Origin: Neckera pumila
Taxonomy: Eukaryota; Streptophyta; Bryopsida; Hypnales; Neckeraceae
DNA length: 64,000 nucleotides
Assembly: GCA_963969595.1 (NCBI GenBank)
Contig: OZ018418.1
Location: forward strand, 7,817,001-7,881,000
Direction of reading: 5' to 3'
Shown here: positions 34,131 through 47,084 of the stretch, piece by piece
Layout: each line of letters begins with the position of its first letter
How positions within the stretch are numbered: the first letter of the stretch is position 1
Made by a program: the position numbers and the translations under genes
Notes under the pieces: generated by a model
The model's database searches: none
The model's input: the letters and a program-made list of their open reading frames with translations, nothing else
What the model was told of the DNA's origin: nothing

Positions 34131-36345
34131 TTTAATAGATTGTTAATTAGAAAATATACCAATTCATATTATATCATGCTTAGTTTTGCATAATTTAATT
34201 ATTATGCACAATGATATTTTAATGCATTTTAGATTACTGAGGCTCAAATTGAGCTTAAGAAGAACATGTCAATGTTCCAAGACGCAGTAATGTCCCAACG
34301 TTAATGCATCTACTTCACTATTGGAAGCTCAAAATGCAATAATAACACCTGTTGAGTTCAATAATTATAATCAAAGGAGGTTGAAATCCTTGGTTGGAAT
34401 TCAACTCCATCCTCAACTAGAGAGAGAATGTGAATATATCAAGATGTCATAGTAAACTCACTTTTTGATAGGAAATGGTTTAGAGATATGGCAAAAGATC
34501 AAGGTGATATACACGTTGGATTATCTTCATCAAGGTCCAATTGAACTTTACATTGTGGTATTCCATGATGTATGGGAGTTTTCTTATAAAAGTTATGCAA
34601 ACAATATTTTTGTTGATTTTATAAGTACATTTACTTATTTTTCAAGTTCTTGTTATTTTTAGGGGAAAAATTCATTTTTTCTAAGTAAATGCAAATAATA
34701 TAATAATTTCTTAACAATGCAAGTAGAACGCATGGAAATTGTTGTTCTTTAAAGCTAATCCCACCTTCAGTTTTGCACTTCACATGTTTAATTTAAAACT
34801 ATTTATATTGAAGCATTGTATTGGAATTCTACAAAAAAAAATTATATGGTGAGATTGTTCATCACTTTCTCATCACTAGTCCAAATAGAATGAATGAGAT
34901 CTTTCTATATTCATAAGAAACATTTCTATGAGAAAAATAAATAAAAATTTTATGTAGAATTTTTGAGTTTTTTTTATAGTGACCAAAGAACATAGGTTTG
35001 TACTTTTGCTTAGCATAACTTTTACCTTTGGACTTTACTTGAAGTACAAATTACATTTTCAAGAAGCCAGTATGTTTCCCTATCTTTAAAAAAACTTTGA
35101 AAATCAATTGTGAGGCATAGATGATGATAATGCTTCATGCCACGGAGCTCAAGAGGAGAGGAATGAAAGAAAAGGGTCATTAAACTAATCCAAGTGAAAG
35201 ATCAAAATAGAAAAATAGAAGATCGTCAATATTACCAAACTACATACATTAGAAATTGAAATGGAGATTTCAACTCAAAATCAATATGCAATGATGATAT
35301 ACTTGGACTTAAAGAAAGAATTCCTATAGTTCAATTTGAAAATAGCAGAAGCTCTCTCTCTTATAGGTATTCAACCAAAGCAAGTATGCAACACAAGTCT
35401 TCAAATAAGTCTCTAAACTAAGACTATAACAATTTTGTATTATTGAATGAAGTACATACTCTCAAGGACCATTCTTCTCTCAAAGCAATGTGACCTGATA
35501 AGGAAAAATATAAAGTTTAAGAGTCACATGATGATCTATAACTTCTTCAACAATTCATTCATTGTGGCAAGCATTCTTCAAAAAAGAGTGAGTTTAGCTG
35601 TTTCTAATTCCTTTATTGCATCTGTGGATTTTTTAGATTGCTCTGCCATCTGTAAATTGCCTTTTTTGTATAGCAAATTTGTTAGTCCTTTTCCCGACAA
35701 GAATTTGAGAAGTACTTTCTATAGGTTCAAGAATCCTAACAATATCATCAAAAGTCTCTTGACCTTTATAATGGAGACTATTGGAATCCTCATTATATTC
35801 ACTAGAATGAACATGCTTGAGTACATTCGCACAATCAAGCATGTAACCATCAATCAAAGAACACCATTTACACTTGGTAAATCTACCATTACCAAATGTA
35901 TCGGTCATTGCGGTCTACTCAGAGAAATTCTTAGCCCTTCGGAGGGCTTCTGCATAGTGACCAAACCAATCTATCAATTGCCTGAGAATTTGTAGGGGCA
36001 CATAGCCGCAACGCATTGTCAGAGTGTGTAAATTTTGTAAAAGACTTCAGAACTCCAGTAATGAGGGTGTAATAGAAGTTTGTTTAATAATTAGCTGCAT
36101 GAACATACACGGTGATTAATTGGGAAATTAATCAAATTCTATGAATTTAAGCAAAATGAAGTGGATTTTCAAGCTAGTTGCCAAAAAATTAAAGAACTCT
36201 TATGTTTTCCAACTAGCTTCTAAAGCCACTTAATTTAGGATGTGTGAAGATGAGAAGAAAAATTTGGTACGTACATATAAGGTGGTAGGAGGTAGAACAA
36301 CCCATGTGGAATATATAATTAGAATTTGTAAAATTTCAATTCATA
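34131..36345. other. AT-rich stretch, no supported gene
   Basis: A weak inverted relative of the TTAA-type element may lie at 34830-35090 (TTTCTCATCACTAGTCCAAA, ATGAATGAGATCTTTCTATA). A minus-strand open frame at 35908-35633 and a plus frame at 35447-35995 overlap on opposite strands. Neither has a recognised domain. Confidence 0.35.
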
Positions 36346-36674
36346 GTCAAATTTAAGTAGGAATTGTATTAAAACTAGAATTTCAGACCTCATTTAGGCA
36401 TAGTAGAATAATTTTTTTCAAAAAAAATTGAGGAAAATAATGTTGAAGAATCAAGCTAGTTTTTATTTCCAAAAATCCGTTTGAGGTTTCAAGCCTCCAA
36501 TAAAAAATTATGGATAGAACTTGGAGAAGGTATTTGAAAATATTAAAGAAAATCTCCATTTTAATCCCTTTTAGAATTTTGTCCATAAATTTTTATTAGA
36601 GGTTGAAAAAATTCATTATACTATGCCTAAATGGGATCTAAAATTCTAATTTTAATACAATTCCTACATTTGAC
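36346..36674. mobile_element. 329 bp foldback MITE
   Basis: The terminal arms match over about 70 bp: GTCAAATTTAAGTAGGAATT at the left against, on the other strand from the right, GTCAAATGTAGGAATTGTAT. They continue through ATTTAGGCATAGTA in both arms. The target duplication is unclear. Confidence 0.8.
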
Positions 36675-36894
36675 AATGACTAATTTCTCTTCTAAGTATT
36701 CCATATCGTTTGAAGATTTACCATGGACAATTGATTTCTCTATAAAAATAACCTCTTCATCCTTCCTTCTCACCAATTGTCAATGAATTGAATCTATCAT
36801 GATGCCACTAAAAAGCCCTTGATGGTAGATGTCCTTGGACTATTTTTGACACTTGCTTTTTTTTTTCATAACTTGGTTATAAAATAAGATATGG

Positions 36895-37188
36895 CATTAG
36901 ATGGGATTCAAAGGTCTTGGAGGGCCATTTCAGGTCCGTTTTCCAATCTGGCCAGATTTAGTGAATGTCGGTATGGGCGCGTCAGAATTTAAAAAAAGAA
37001 AAAAAAAGAAAAATTCTTTTTACCAAAATATCATTTTAAGTAAAAAAAAAAACTTTATTTTCAAAAAGTGACATGGCAGTCGCTGTGCCATGTCAGCCAG
37101 CTACTGCAGCTGCGTTCTTGCAATCTGGGAACGCAAGGGAACACAAGAAAACTCAGAGCCCTCCAAGACCTCCAAATCCCTTCTAATG
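36895..37188. mobile_element. ~294 bp foldback MITE
   Basis: CATTAGATGGGATTCAAAGG (36895) is mirrored, reading the other strand from 37188, by CATTAGAAGGGATTTGGAGG; both continue GTCTTGGAGGGC. The interior has a further stem, CATGGCAGTCGC / GTGCCATGTCAGC. The target duplication is not clear. Confidence 0.75.
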
Positions 37189-38703
37189 GAATAATCAAAG
37201 TTAAGGTGCATTACAATACTTGAACCCTAATTATTTAACTACTTATACTTGGATTTCAAACCACTAACAGTCATCGGACATCGCAACTTCAGATGATCAT
37301 CTATAGGAAAAGCAAATCACTAAGCAAAGTTAAATATAATCTTAGGATCCTTTCAGCTGCTCTAGAGTGGCCCTGTAGAGGGTTGAGAATTTCTCAAATG
37401 AATTGGCCTTATCATTGTCATAAATCTTCTTCCGCTTCTTCCAGCAGTCACCATTGCTACAGTAAAAGTTGGGGCAAAATGAAACCAGGTGAGTATGCAC
37501 CCCACCCCACCCCATTGTCCACACCTATAAAATAACAACCACTGGGAACTTATTTGTTGTTCAGGAATTCAAAACAATATAAAAAATGGTAGCTTCAAAA
37601 ACAATATGATACCAATAAAACGCAAAGACAGCCCTTGCAAATTGTCTCTAGCCATATTATTTGAAGAACATTTCATTGGCTTTATAATGCTATGGCTTAA
37701 CGATGCACATTGTCTACTTGCAACTAATGGTATGTACACACTTGCAGTTAAAGCTACGGTTCCAAGGCAGTTTTTGAGTGTAAAAATTGTGCATGTTTAG
37801 ATCTGCCATCTCCATAGAATGCCAATCCTAGCTGGAGGGCCACCTGACAGCAGGTACTACCGATAGTTAGTCAGAGAGACGGCGACCAAGTTGCGGAAGT
37901 AGCGGTCCAGCTTGAAGATATTATGTAGCATTGGAATAAAGTAAAATAAAGATTTCTGAACTTGAAGAGTGTTGTTAGGTAATGTCTAGCTTGATGGCCT
38001 ATTAGCAAAGATTGGCGCTACATAAGAAAGAAAATAGGATTAAAAAATAATAGTTTATTTTGAAGGACCCCTCAAATGATATCAAGCTGTACATGCAATT
38101 AAATGAGGTGGGCCTAGTACGTATCTGCTGGACATGAAGAAGTGACCCCATCTTCCTAGAATCGCTCTGTCTTCATGAAATCCTTGCGTGTTCATTGCCC
38201 TTGTGTTTGCTCATGAAATTGTTGTAAATGGATAAAAAATGTGCGTGCTTCTTCGTTGACAACTATAGCTATAGTGCCTGGAAGATCGGCAATGCTGTGG
38301 AGCTCTTAGCATACGTCATCAAAGCGACCAGGTGAGATTTCTAGGATGCCAATTCATTGGTGCATGCACCACCGTCTGCTTTTCCTGCATCATGTACATT
38401 AAATTAGGAAGTTATAGAACTTGAAGGAATTGGTCTAAAGCAGAGTTGACGTCATGGAAAACCATTTGAATAGTGCATCTTATAGTTCTGGAGCACCAAT
38501 GAAAGGAATTGGCTCAGATGGTAAGTTTTCTTTCTTCTCACTTGCCGTTCTTGTAAATGCTTTATTAAAGAATAAAATCCATGCAAATAGACTTGCACAA
38601 ACACACTCCGATGCTACAATAAGTACTAGTACTTCCAGTTCTTAATCATTCTAGAGTTTGCGTTTGTAAAGCTACCATTGGTTCAGGAAGAAGAAGATCA
38701 GCA
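37189..38703. other. Stretch without a firmly supported gene
   Basis: Only short frames occur. The 38454-38703 part may be a 5' extension of the Myb/SANT-like pseudogene that follows, but no domain supports it. Confidence 0.4.
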
Positions 38704-40219
38704 ATGCCTTCTTGTGTTCCTGTTGGAATGCCTAGATCAGCACCTCTTGCAACTGTTGTAGCTAGTGGAAGCGCTACAAAGCGAGCTTATAAAGATCGCG
38801 GGTCCAATTGGAATTCATTAGGAATCACGGCTCTCATCAATGCTAAGCGCCAACTGTTTGTTCAAGAACTTGATGTTGTTGATGGAAAGGACCCAATGAA
38901 CCCCGATGCTACCAAGAAGGCACGAATCACCGCAGATGTCATCCAAGCTGGTTGTTTACACTATAAGAAACCCATGTTTTTAAGGATGTTTTCACTATTT
39001 TTTGGAATGCATTTTTGTAGACAATAAATAAAGCAATCCATGTTTTTATGTCAACAATGATATTCAATAAAACATCTTGATGTTTTGTTGAACATCATTG
39101 TTGACATAAAAACATGGATTGTTTTATTGAATGTCCACAAAAATGCGTTCCAAAAAATAGTGAAAACATCTCAAAAAACACGGGGTTCTTATAGTGTCAC
39201 CTTACCATGAGATGGGCTTGCCTGCAAGACAAAGTAGAACCAACATATATCCGACTATAAAAAAATCACAGATTTCTTTGCTTGAATTGGCAATAATGGC
39301 GTGGTTTACTAGGACATGAGTGCTCTTGAAAAGAAGGTTGAGGTCTTCTACGTTCCTTTGCAGAGGATGTCTTTTTTTGACATTCATGAATGGTTTGGTA
39401 AGCAACCCAGTATGAAGCCACCTAATACAATAGATTTGCACTCTACTAAGGATTTCCATTACCAGGTGCCCACCAATGCCACTAACAAATTCCAGGATAA
39501 GTGCAACAATGAGCACAAATCTGAAGATCCTATGGACCTTCTCAATGCTACTGCAAATGATGGAATTATTGGCCCCTCAACAAGCATGGGCCCTGTGACT
39601 GCAAACCCAGACACTGTGCCGCCAATTTTGCTACACCAGATAGGAATGAGCACTCCCACGGTTTCTTCTATTCCACGGCGAAGGAGCAATCTTCCAACAA
39701 GAATAACGCTAGTTGTCATCAGCTCCAACGACACTTCCGAGTGTCAAGTGAAGCGACATGATGGTAATTTAGGAATCCAAAGGAAAAGCGTTTTTGGCCA
39801 CAAGCTCATCGCTAAAGCCACGCGTGCAAGTGGCGCCATTATGGCCAGCCAAATGAAAGACATGACTGATGCCAGCAAGGACTTAGAGGAATGCAAGATG
39901 GAAGTGCAGTTGAAGTTGTTTGGTCAACAGATGGATTACCAACGCCACATAGATCAAAGACTTCATGATTGAGAGCGAGCCCATTGCAAATGAAACTACC
40001 AGGCTAGCCATTGACAAACAGCTGGAAGTTACTAAGTGCTTGGCAACTCTTGTTGAAGTTCTCAGCAGAGGCATGCTCCTCACCAAGGGGAAAAATAAAA
40101 TCGTGGAGCTCGTAGGTGGCCCTCCAAATGACAATCCTGAAAATGTGTTGGCCCCACTACAGCCCTACATCAAGCCTCCAGCTACTTCTTTACAGCCTCC
40201 AGCTGCAATTGAGGATTGA
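38704..40219 (+). pseudogene. Myb/SANT-like (trihelix) ORF1 protein, split by a MITE
   Basis: The N-terminal part (38704-38957) reads GSNWNSLGITALINAKRQLF, then QELDVVDGKDPMNPDATKKA and ITADVIQAGC. The second half of the DNA-binding domain resumes only past the MITE, at about 39223: CKTK*NQHISDYKKITDFFA (TAG for Trp), then NGVVY*DMSALEKKVEVFYV. Next come a proline/serine-rich middle, a helix TRASGAIMASQMKDMTDASK, and a C-terminal coiled coil LEECKMEVQLKLFGQQMDYQ. A frameshift at about 39965 moves to TTRLAIDKQLEVTKCLATLV, ending at 40219. This is the order of Myb/SANT-like ORF1 partners of Harbinger transposases or of their domesticated relatives. With the minus-strand transposase at 44340-45473 it probably belonged to one element. 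Confidence 0.75.
38959..39196. mobile_element. CACTA-ended foldback MITE inside the Myb/SANT-like gene
   Basis: CACTATAAGAAACCCATGTT (38959) mirrors the right end, whose reverse complement is CACTATAAGAACCCCGTGTT (ending 39196). The whole 238 bp is a near-perfect hairpin, with arms through CAATCCATGTTTTTATGTCA in both directions. Flanks are TTA (left) and TCA (right), a 3 bp duplication with one change. Confidence 0.85.
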
Positions 40220-40470
40220 GATCCAAACTCTACATTACTGTACAGAAATAGTACTACTTTTCTTCTTATTGGCTGATATTGGATACTCTGTACACTAGGT
40301 CCTCTGCTCCTGTGAATAGCGTGCTCTTGTAAAAATCGTCCGTCGTGCAGACCATCTGCATTTGTACATAGTGTACAAGTTAGTTTCCTCAATTTCTAGG
40401 CATGCCGTCCCTTTGCAAGTGGATAGCACAAGTAATGTGTGCACATCATTTTGTAATTCTAGTCTATTAT

Positions 40471-43400
40471 TGTCGTACACGTGATCTAGGCGTAAGTATC
40501 CTTACTCACAAACAAGTGGTAAGATGATACAAAATATTGTCCCAAGAGATTCTAGTATGTTGTTTCAGACTTAAGGTTTTCAACTTTTGTTTCTCTCCAA
40601 AATACCCAAGCAAATTTGTCCTTTTTCTTACTCTCTTACAATTACTACTACTTTCCGGAATCCAATCCGGATCCGTTCTTGTCCAGATTCCGGTTATGTC
40701 TTGTCACACTCTGGTTTTTTATTCTTCTATTTTACCATCAAAGGGCCCACTCTTGATCTTTTAGAGAGGTAGGGACTCACCACTCATAATCTTCACACTC
40801 TTAACACTAATACTTATAGCAAACCCACACACAAACAATCCAAACAGAGTTTGTAATAGAGAAGGGGAAAGTAGCAATTCTACCAACTTCTCGGATGGCC
40901 AATCCGGAAAGTAGGTCACTCAGAACCACGCTTTATTTCCTTCACTTCAACGACAGATCAAGACTTCCGAAATCGGCAAGGGTTCATGCTTCTAGTTGCT
41001 AGACTATTCCTGTAGTTGGCGGACCTTCCAATGAGTGGGGACTTTCCACTGGCGGTTGTTTATCTCCACACAAAACCCTCCCTAGATTCCGAACTCATGT
41101 CCACATCACTTCTAAGTATCAGGTTACCATTCCGGTAGTTCAAAGGTACTTTGCACTAATCCTCAATCACAAGTCAAAAAGCTTCCACCCACAAGTACAC
41201 TACCGATCAAACCCGGTCACCTAAGATCCGGATTCCTCCTCACCCGTCCCCCTTACACTTTAACACTCTCATAAACAAATCAATCAAGTTGTACACATAG
41301 CCAAAATCAAAATGTTCAATTGATATTTCAGATTAAAGAAAGGGAATAAACAAATGCATACACATGAAGGCTTGGAGAAAATGAGAGGGCAACAGTCCTG
41401 CCGACCCTTAAAAATCCAAGCAAAAAGCAAAAAAGCAAAAAGGCCACCCCAGAACTAGGGTGACCATACACTAACCTCCGAGATAACCAAAAAGTCCCAG
41501 GCCAGCGGCCTCCTAAAAATCCGAAACCGGGCCCCACATCCGGAAAATCCATAACGGAATGAAACTCAAAATCCAAACTAAAAATCCAAACTAAAAACAA
41601 CATCCTAACTAGCTACTTCTTCCTTGGTTTCTTTGCGCTGCTCCCTGCCTTAGTTGCAGGCGACTTGCTACTTGGCTTCACCGGGGTCGTCTTGGTCTGC
41701 GCCTGGGTTTGAATTGTGCACCCTTATAGTGGTGTTGCATCATCTTCCGTTTCCAATCTGGTCTCACATTCTTTTTTGTCAGAGAGCAGCACCTGCGCTG
41801 CCGGCTCCTTGATTGGCAAAGCCTGCTCCATGTGCTCAAGCCTGCTGGATGGGTCCGGGCCGGATTCAAAATGACATCCATGCGCCCAATTAGATTAAGG
41901 TGGACTTGGAATTTAGGCATCAAAAAGAGCTCTGATTCACTTGGTTGGAGTTGCAAAGTACTTAGTGGGATGGAAACTCTCTTCTGCACCGGGACAAAAA
42001 CTTCCATCTGTACCAGAATAGACGCCTCTTTTTGTACCAGAACAGAAGTTTCCATTTATACTGGAATTGATGTTCCACCCGACTCCTTCTGTCTCAAAGG
42101 AGGTAAAACTGATTCGTCCAAAATCATCCTGAGACCCCTAGACGGAGTCCGATCCGGCTTTACATTCTTGGCCGGAGTCTCTATATAGTTGGGGAGATCC
42201 GGAAAATCTGAGAGATCTAGGGCCTTATCTAGATCAAGATGCCCCAGTAGTTGACGAATCTCCTTCAGCACCCTTTCCGTTTGTGCTTAGAAATTGATGA
42301 CCACTCTCAATACCTTCGGTGTGGAAAGTAGGCCTTCACTTGTCATCTGGTTGGTGACGAGATTGGCTCTAACCACTATTTCGGCTGATGAAGCGACCAA
42401 ATCGGATAGATTCTGGACAAATTGGATGGCATCAGATTCCTTTGCCTTGCCATTTTTAGCTCTCCCAACACTTGGGCTACTCGCCCCCAGAGGCCAGTCC
42501 GGTCCTTCTCCAAGTTTTGGATTTCCTACTCTTTTGCTAGCAGTGCTTTTTGATCTGGTCTTTGCTTGATTGTGGTCACCATCTGCTCCGATTCGTCCAA
42601 CTCCAACTCCATCATGACGGCGACAATATGGTTCGACATCTCGCCGTGAATCTCTCGAGCTGTATTGACCCAATTGAATCTGGTTTCCCATAATTTCTTT
42701 ATCTTGGCGGTTTCTGGTGCATGGCTGGGCTCCCTTCTATCCGGTGATGCCTGCTGGTCTCGTGCAGATAGATCAGTTGAACTCTATCTTCTCACCCTAC
42801 GCTGAAGTGGTTTTTCCAATTCTTCTTCTTCGGAGTTGGTTGATCCGGTTGGACTTCCCCCGCAAAGTCGTATCACAGAATTTCGTCTCCGGTATTATAC
42901 TCAATCATTTCCATAGCACTCAGAACCTCCCTTTGGTGGAATAAGCAAAACAAATATGGACTAATCAAGCTAGATTTACCGCCGGTGGCACCCGTAGCTA
43001 GCTTGCATATTATATCTCCAATGATCTTGTCCCAATTCACGGTTGTACCTTCTATCACTTCGAAAATGGTGTTAGCCACCGTAATTATAACCCAGGTGGG
43101 CTTTCTTGGATACAAGATCGGGATCAAAAACTCCAGCACCCGTCTATGCCTCTCACTCTTACAATCACTACAACTGTACCCCTCCTTGGCATACGTTGAA
43201 TTTCGGAACTTGCTAGTCCCGATCTTCTCTGTAAGGGAGGCTAATCCTAGTCTGGCCTTCCAGAACGAGTACAACTCCGCCCACACATCCTCAGTCCAAG
43301 TTGTGGGTCGACCCCTCACGGTCAACTCATACTGATTTGGAACTCCCTCCACGAGTTCTTGAATCATTTTGTCACTCTTCAGGCTCTAAGGTTGTTATAT

Positions 43401-43968
43401 CAGTTCGGCGCACCCTATTGCCGCCAAGTCCAATTCTAACTGTTTTCGTAAGTCAATATTGGAAGGGATGGCAGGACAAACCATCCGGGTTGATGCCGCC
43501 ATGGCTCATTGACTCAACTAATCCGATGCAATCATCACCTACCTTATTGTTCTCTCTTTGACACAATCTTTAACTCACCACACTTTCACTTACTAAGCTC
43601 ACGCAAAAGTCTGCAAGGAAAGAGAGATAGGAATGAATGGCGGAGGCGCTTAAGTACCCACTGATTGGCCAACAGTTTTTGGCGGAGAACGGGTATGAAA
43701 TTGTTCCCGTAACGATACCCTAGGTTTTCTAGGCTGGAAGTCTAGGTCGTAGGTTTCCTGGATTTGGACTTTTGAGTTCCGAGTTATGTTCTTCATTGGG
43801 TACCTTATCAAGTTTTAACAATTCTATTGATCCGAGTACTAACTAATCCCAAGTTGTTTGTAATTGACCCGGATTCCTATGTATTAACAACAAAATTCAA
43901 AAAATTTAGACTACCTTAATCTGTTTCTTCTCCATTTCCTATCTATTTGGAGTTTTTGTACTCCCACA
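40471..43968 (-). mobile_element. Copy C of the unrecognised TGT...ACA element, inverted
   Basis: Read on the minus strand it starts TGTGGGAGTACAAAAACTCC (43968) and ends GTGTACGACA (40471). It is flanked by ATTGT (43969-43973) and ATTAT (40466-40470), a 5 bp target duplication with one transition. It shares with copy B the start TGTRGGAG, the whole coding module, the 3' block TCTGAGTGACCTACT and the terminal GGGACAATA...ACGACA text. Length 3498 bp. It sits between the Myb/SANT-like ORF1 and the HARBI1-like transposase, so it probably landed in an older Harbinger element. Confidence 0.75.
41613..43502 (-). pseudogene. Decayed copy of the element protein (copy C)
   Basis: It starts MAASTRMVCPAIPSNIDLRK at 43502. 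Alignment with the copy at 2760-4526 is clear: GCAELI*QP*SLKSDKM against GCDGFIQRPWNLKNESM, showing CAA-to-TAA (43395-43397) and TGG-to-TAG (43386-43388). Then RHRRVLEFLIPILYPRKPT stands against RHKRMLEFLVPILNPEHPT, and ISPYLFCLFHQREVLSAMEM against LSPFLFHLYKHNELLRGKEV. The coiled-coil part carries another TAG (LLAKE*EIQNLEKD). A frameshift near 42440 leads to IQFVQNLSDLVASSAEIVVR and, after a stop, VLKEIRQLLGHLDLD. The end is again basic (SSAKKPRKK, stop 41613-41615). Confidence 0.75.
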
Positions 43969-44339
43969 ATTGTGTATACAAGTGTGAGACCAATAAAAAA
44001 ATTTTTTTTTTCAAAAACTGCTCTTCATTTCACTTGTTCACAAATTCTCAACTGAAGAGGACTTAGGACCATGTAGATCTATTATCACACGTAGAGAATG
44101 AAAGAAATGAAGATTTGTGCTAACTTTAAATTTTCATAGAAACAAATTGCATTAGAGAGCTAGGTATACTCCCAAATTGCAATGTTTCCTAATGCCCATG
44201 GCCACAGCCACATCATCCATCATAGCTTACACTCCTCAGGCTATTCACGTTCTTCATCCACTGCCTCCCAGCTCAAGCACTTTATGTGCAGTACCTACAG
44301 TAGGCAATTGACGTCCTCATGGATTAATCCAACAGAACG

Positions 44340-45473
44340 TTGTGAAGAACACAAGGCATGAAGGAGACATGGAGATCAGATTTGCATCGGAGTTCTCTGA
44401 AAGTCTATTTCAGTATGCCAAAAGCAATCTCGACAACCCCATGACCTTGACTGAGTTTTTGGTTGAACAAATACTCAGCAATTGGCAGGTTGCCAATACG
44501 TTGATTAGGCACAAGCAACCAAGGCATCAATGGGTATCCCGAATCCCTGATTAAGTAAGGATTGAAACCAGAGAATTGAAGAGCTGGATTCCAAAGAGAG
44601 ATTTTGCACTCCCTTAAGGTACAAAGATAAACAATGCAAAACACTTGCATCATTATTGGAACCAGGCATGCCCAAATACAAGTCTGTGAAGCATTTCCGG
44701 CTGTCTACAACCACTTGACAATTGAGTGTGTACTTGCCCAACTTGAAGTAACAGTAATTTGCAGGACCAAAATGAGGTTTTGCATAGACACATGGGTAGC
44801 ATTGATGGCACCCAAACCCCTTGGAAGACCACACCAATTCTTGAAATCAGCTTCAGTTTGAAGGAGTCTTCAACCTGTTGGCCACACAATCTTTGATCAA
44901 AAGACTACATTAACAGTTTGCACTACTTTTTGGAGCATAAAAGAAACAATGGACAAACCTACAGCAAACAGCTCACTACATATCCGTAAACTAGTACCTT
45001 GCGTTAATTTGAAAAGTGTGCAGGCAACATGCACAACCACTAGAATGGACAAGTGGTACTTTGTAACCTTTTTCCCCACCAAGGGCTCCAGGAGTGTGCC
45101 AAAGAAAAGATTGCAGGTTTGGTCATGCAAAAAAGTTTGATCCATTTGGATTCATCATACTGCTCAAGTAGGAATCAAGAAAACCATGCCATGCTGTGAG
45201 GTTTCACCCAATAGCAAAGTTCTTCATCAAACAAGGAGAATACATCGCATAGTCTGAAGTTGTGAAGGGTAGCTTGAGTAACCATATGTGAGTAAAAAAT
45301 GGGTGAGCTCGAATGTTGTCAAGGAATTTGCAATTGTCCTCGTCATTTTCTTCTTCAATTAGCACCTCCACTGCTCTGTTGGAGGTGAGCAACAACAGGA
45401 GGATAGCAGATGCAATTGCCATTAACTTCGCTGGGTTGGTCGCAATATTCATTGCCTTCAAAACTACAAACAA
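44340..45473 (-). pseudogene. Third PIF/Harbinger transposase (HARBI1-like), decayed
   Basis: N-terminal pieces (45473-45204 and 45145-44897) include LLEPLVGKKVTKYHLSILVV, SELFAVGLSIVSF and VVQTVNVVF. The first Asp region reads GLPRGLGAINATHVS with Asn where the catalytic Asp is expected. After a frameshift come KLGKYTLNCQVVVDSRKCFT and DLYLGMPGSNNDASVLHCLS (second Asp intact). After another break come NPYLIRDSGYPLMPWLLVPN, LFNQKLSQGHGVVEIAFGIL (catalytic Glu in VVEIAFGIL), K*TFRELRCKSDLHVS and CVLHNVLLD. Loss of the first Asp, stops and frameshifts make it inactive. It is convergent with the Myb/SANT-like gene at 38704-40219. Confidence 0.8.
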
Positions 45474-45479
45474 GTTAAA

Positions 45480-47015
45480 CTTCGTTAAGAAATCAGTACA
45501 GGGACTTGGACAATGCAGTCACGATTTCCTCAAAAAGAATGTGAAATAACTGCAAGTGAAGAACTTCAAAAATGCAGGATATAACTATATAGCGTCTGTT
45601 TCAATAGAGTGCGCAAGAAAGGCCATATATTTTTTAACAAAAAAACAGTAGTTTACAATTACAATGGACAATTTTAAAAAAGAAAATGAAATTGTAGGAC
45701 TACAAAGGGATTTCACCTTGTGTTTACAGATGCAGGAATACTTCAAACTTAGGGCTCTTGAAGAAAGTCCGTTGAAGTTGCCTCCTCTAAACCTGAGCGC
45801 CAAAGGCTACCAAATGTCAAATCAAGTGCGCAGCAAGCGAAGCGAGTGTGACAATTTCACTCAAATTGCACGCAAACTCTCACATTTTCAACATGTAGCC
45901 AAGAAGCAAGGACATGCAATTGAGAAGGCTGCCGTGAAGTAAGCGCCAAGAAATCAAATATTAAGAACCTCCAAACCCTAGCACCACATTGCATGAAATC
46001 AAAAGATAGGAAGTAGGGTTTCTTGAATTATTACTTGAAGCAGAAACATCCACGACTGCAATTGTTCTTTGTAGGAATTCACTCTACAAATGCACTAAGA
46101 AATCGATAAACACAAGTTGCACAAAGAGTTCGCCAATGTCTCCAATGCATTCATAATTTTCACTCTTCAGAAACAAGGGACATGAAATTGCGAGCAAGAC
46201 TTCATAATAGCAAGCAGCATGAGGTCAAGCAAAGAGCTGTGATTCTGTAAGCAAGTTGAGCATGCAAGTGAAGTGCAGGAGAAAAGGTGGCGGAAGTGAA
46301 GTGCAACACAAAATTCATGCAGGCGATGAGACAAGTCACCATGGCGGGGGCCATTAAAAACTAAACACTCTCTTTAGGTTTGAATCACCTTTTCGTGATG
46401 TCCTATTTCTTCTGACATGGCTGTCGCCTTTGCAATTTACAAATCCAAATGTGAACAACAAGGTACTTATTGCACTTTACCAATTTTCACATTAATTTTA
46501 GTTTTGGCCACGTCAACATCATCCCTGGCAAATGGGCCCATCCACCATTTGTGAAAATTTTATCTTTGGCCCCTAGTCTTTGCTTAGCCCAAGTGTGTAC
46601 GTACCATAATATTCTTTGACAATAAGTCTCCCATCTTTGATTCTAAATAGTTAAATTTTGTTATTCGAAATAAATTAACCGTTGGACTACAAGACTTTTG
46701 TAGCATGGAATATTTATAGATTGTTTTTTGCTCCATAGTCAAAATTGGCCCTTGAAAGCAAAGTCACTCGTATTGACATGAATTTTGTTTTATTTAAATC
46801 ACAAAATTTTCCATGTGGAAAAACATCAATGAAATAAAAGCCTTATGTCATTGATGTTGTTCTTCTATTATCTCTCAAGAAGTATGACAACTTATTCATT
46901 CAGCTAACAAAACCAGTTTGGTCAAAGTAAAGTTACAATGTAGTTCACACCATAGTGGATTAGCTTGCAAAAAACTGGAGCAAATCACTGAAATTGATAT
47001 TAACCTAAAGGACAA

Positions 47016-47016
<1 letters not shown>
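45480..47016. other. Stretch without a supported gene
   Basis: It includes the likely leader and terminal region of the third Harbinger-type element, but no inverted-repeat end could be paired. A 92-codon plus frame at 45664-45942 is without recognised domain. Confidence 0.4.

Positions 47017-47078
<62 letters not shown>
47017..47078. repeat. (TA)31 microsatellite
   Basis: An uninterrupted run of TA dinucleotides, 62 bp. Confidence 0.98.

Positions 47079-47084
<6 letters not shown>

Noticed and set aside
42985..43561. Plus-strand frames opposite element copy C
   Set aside because: The minus strand aligns with the protein of copy B, so these are shadows.
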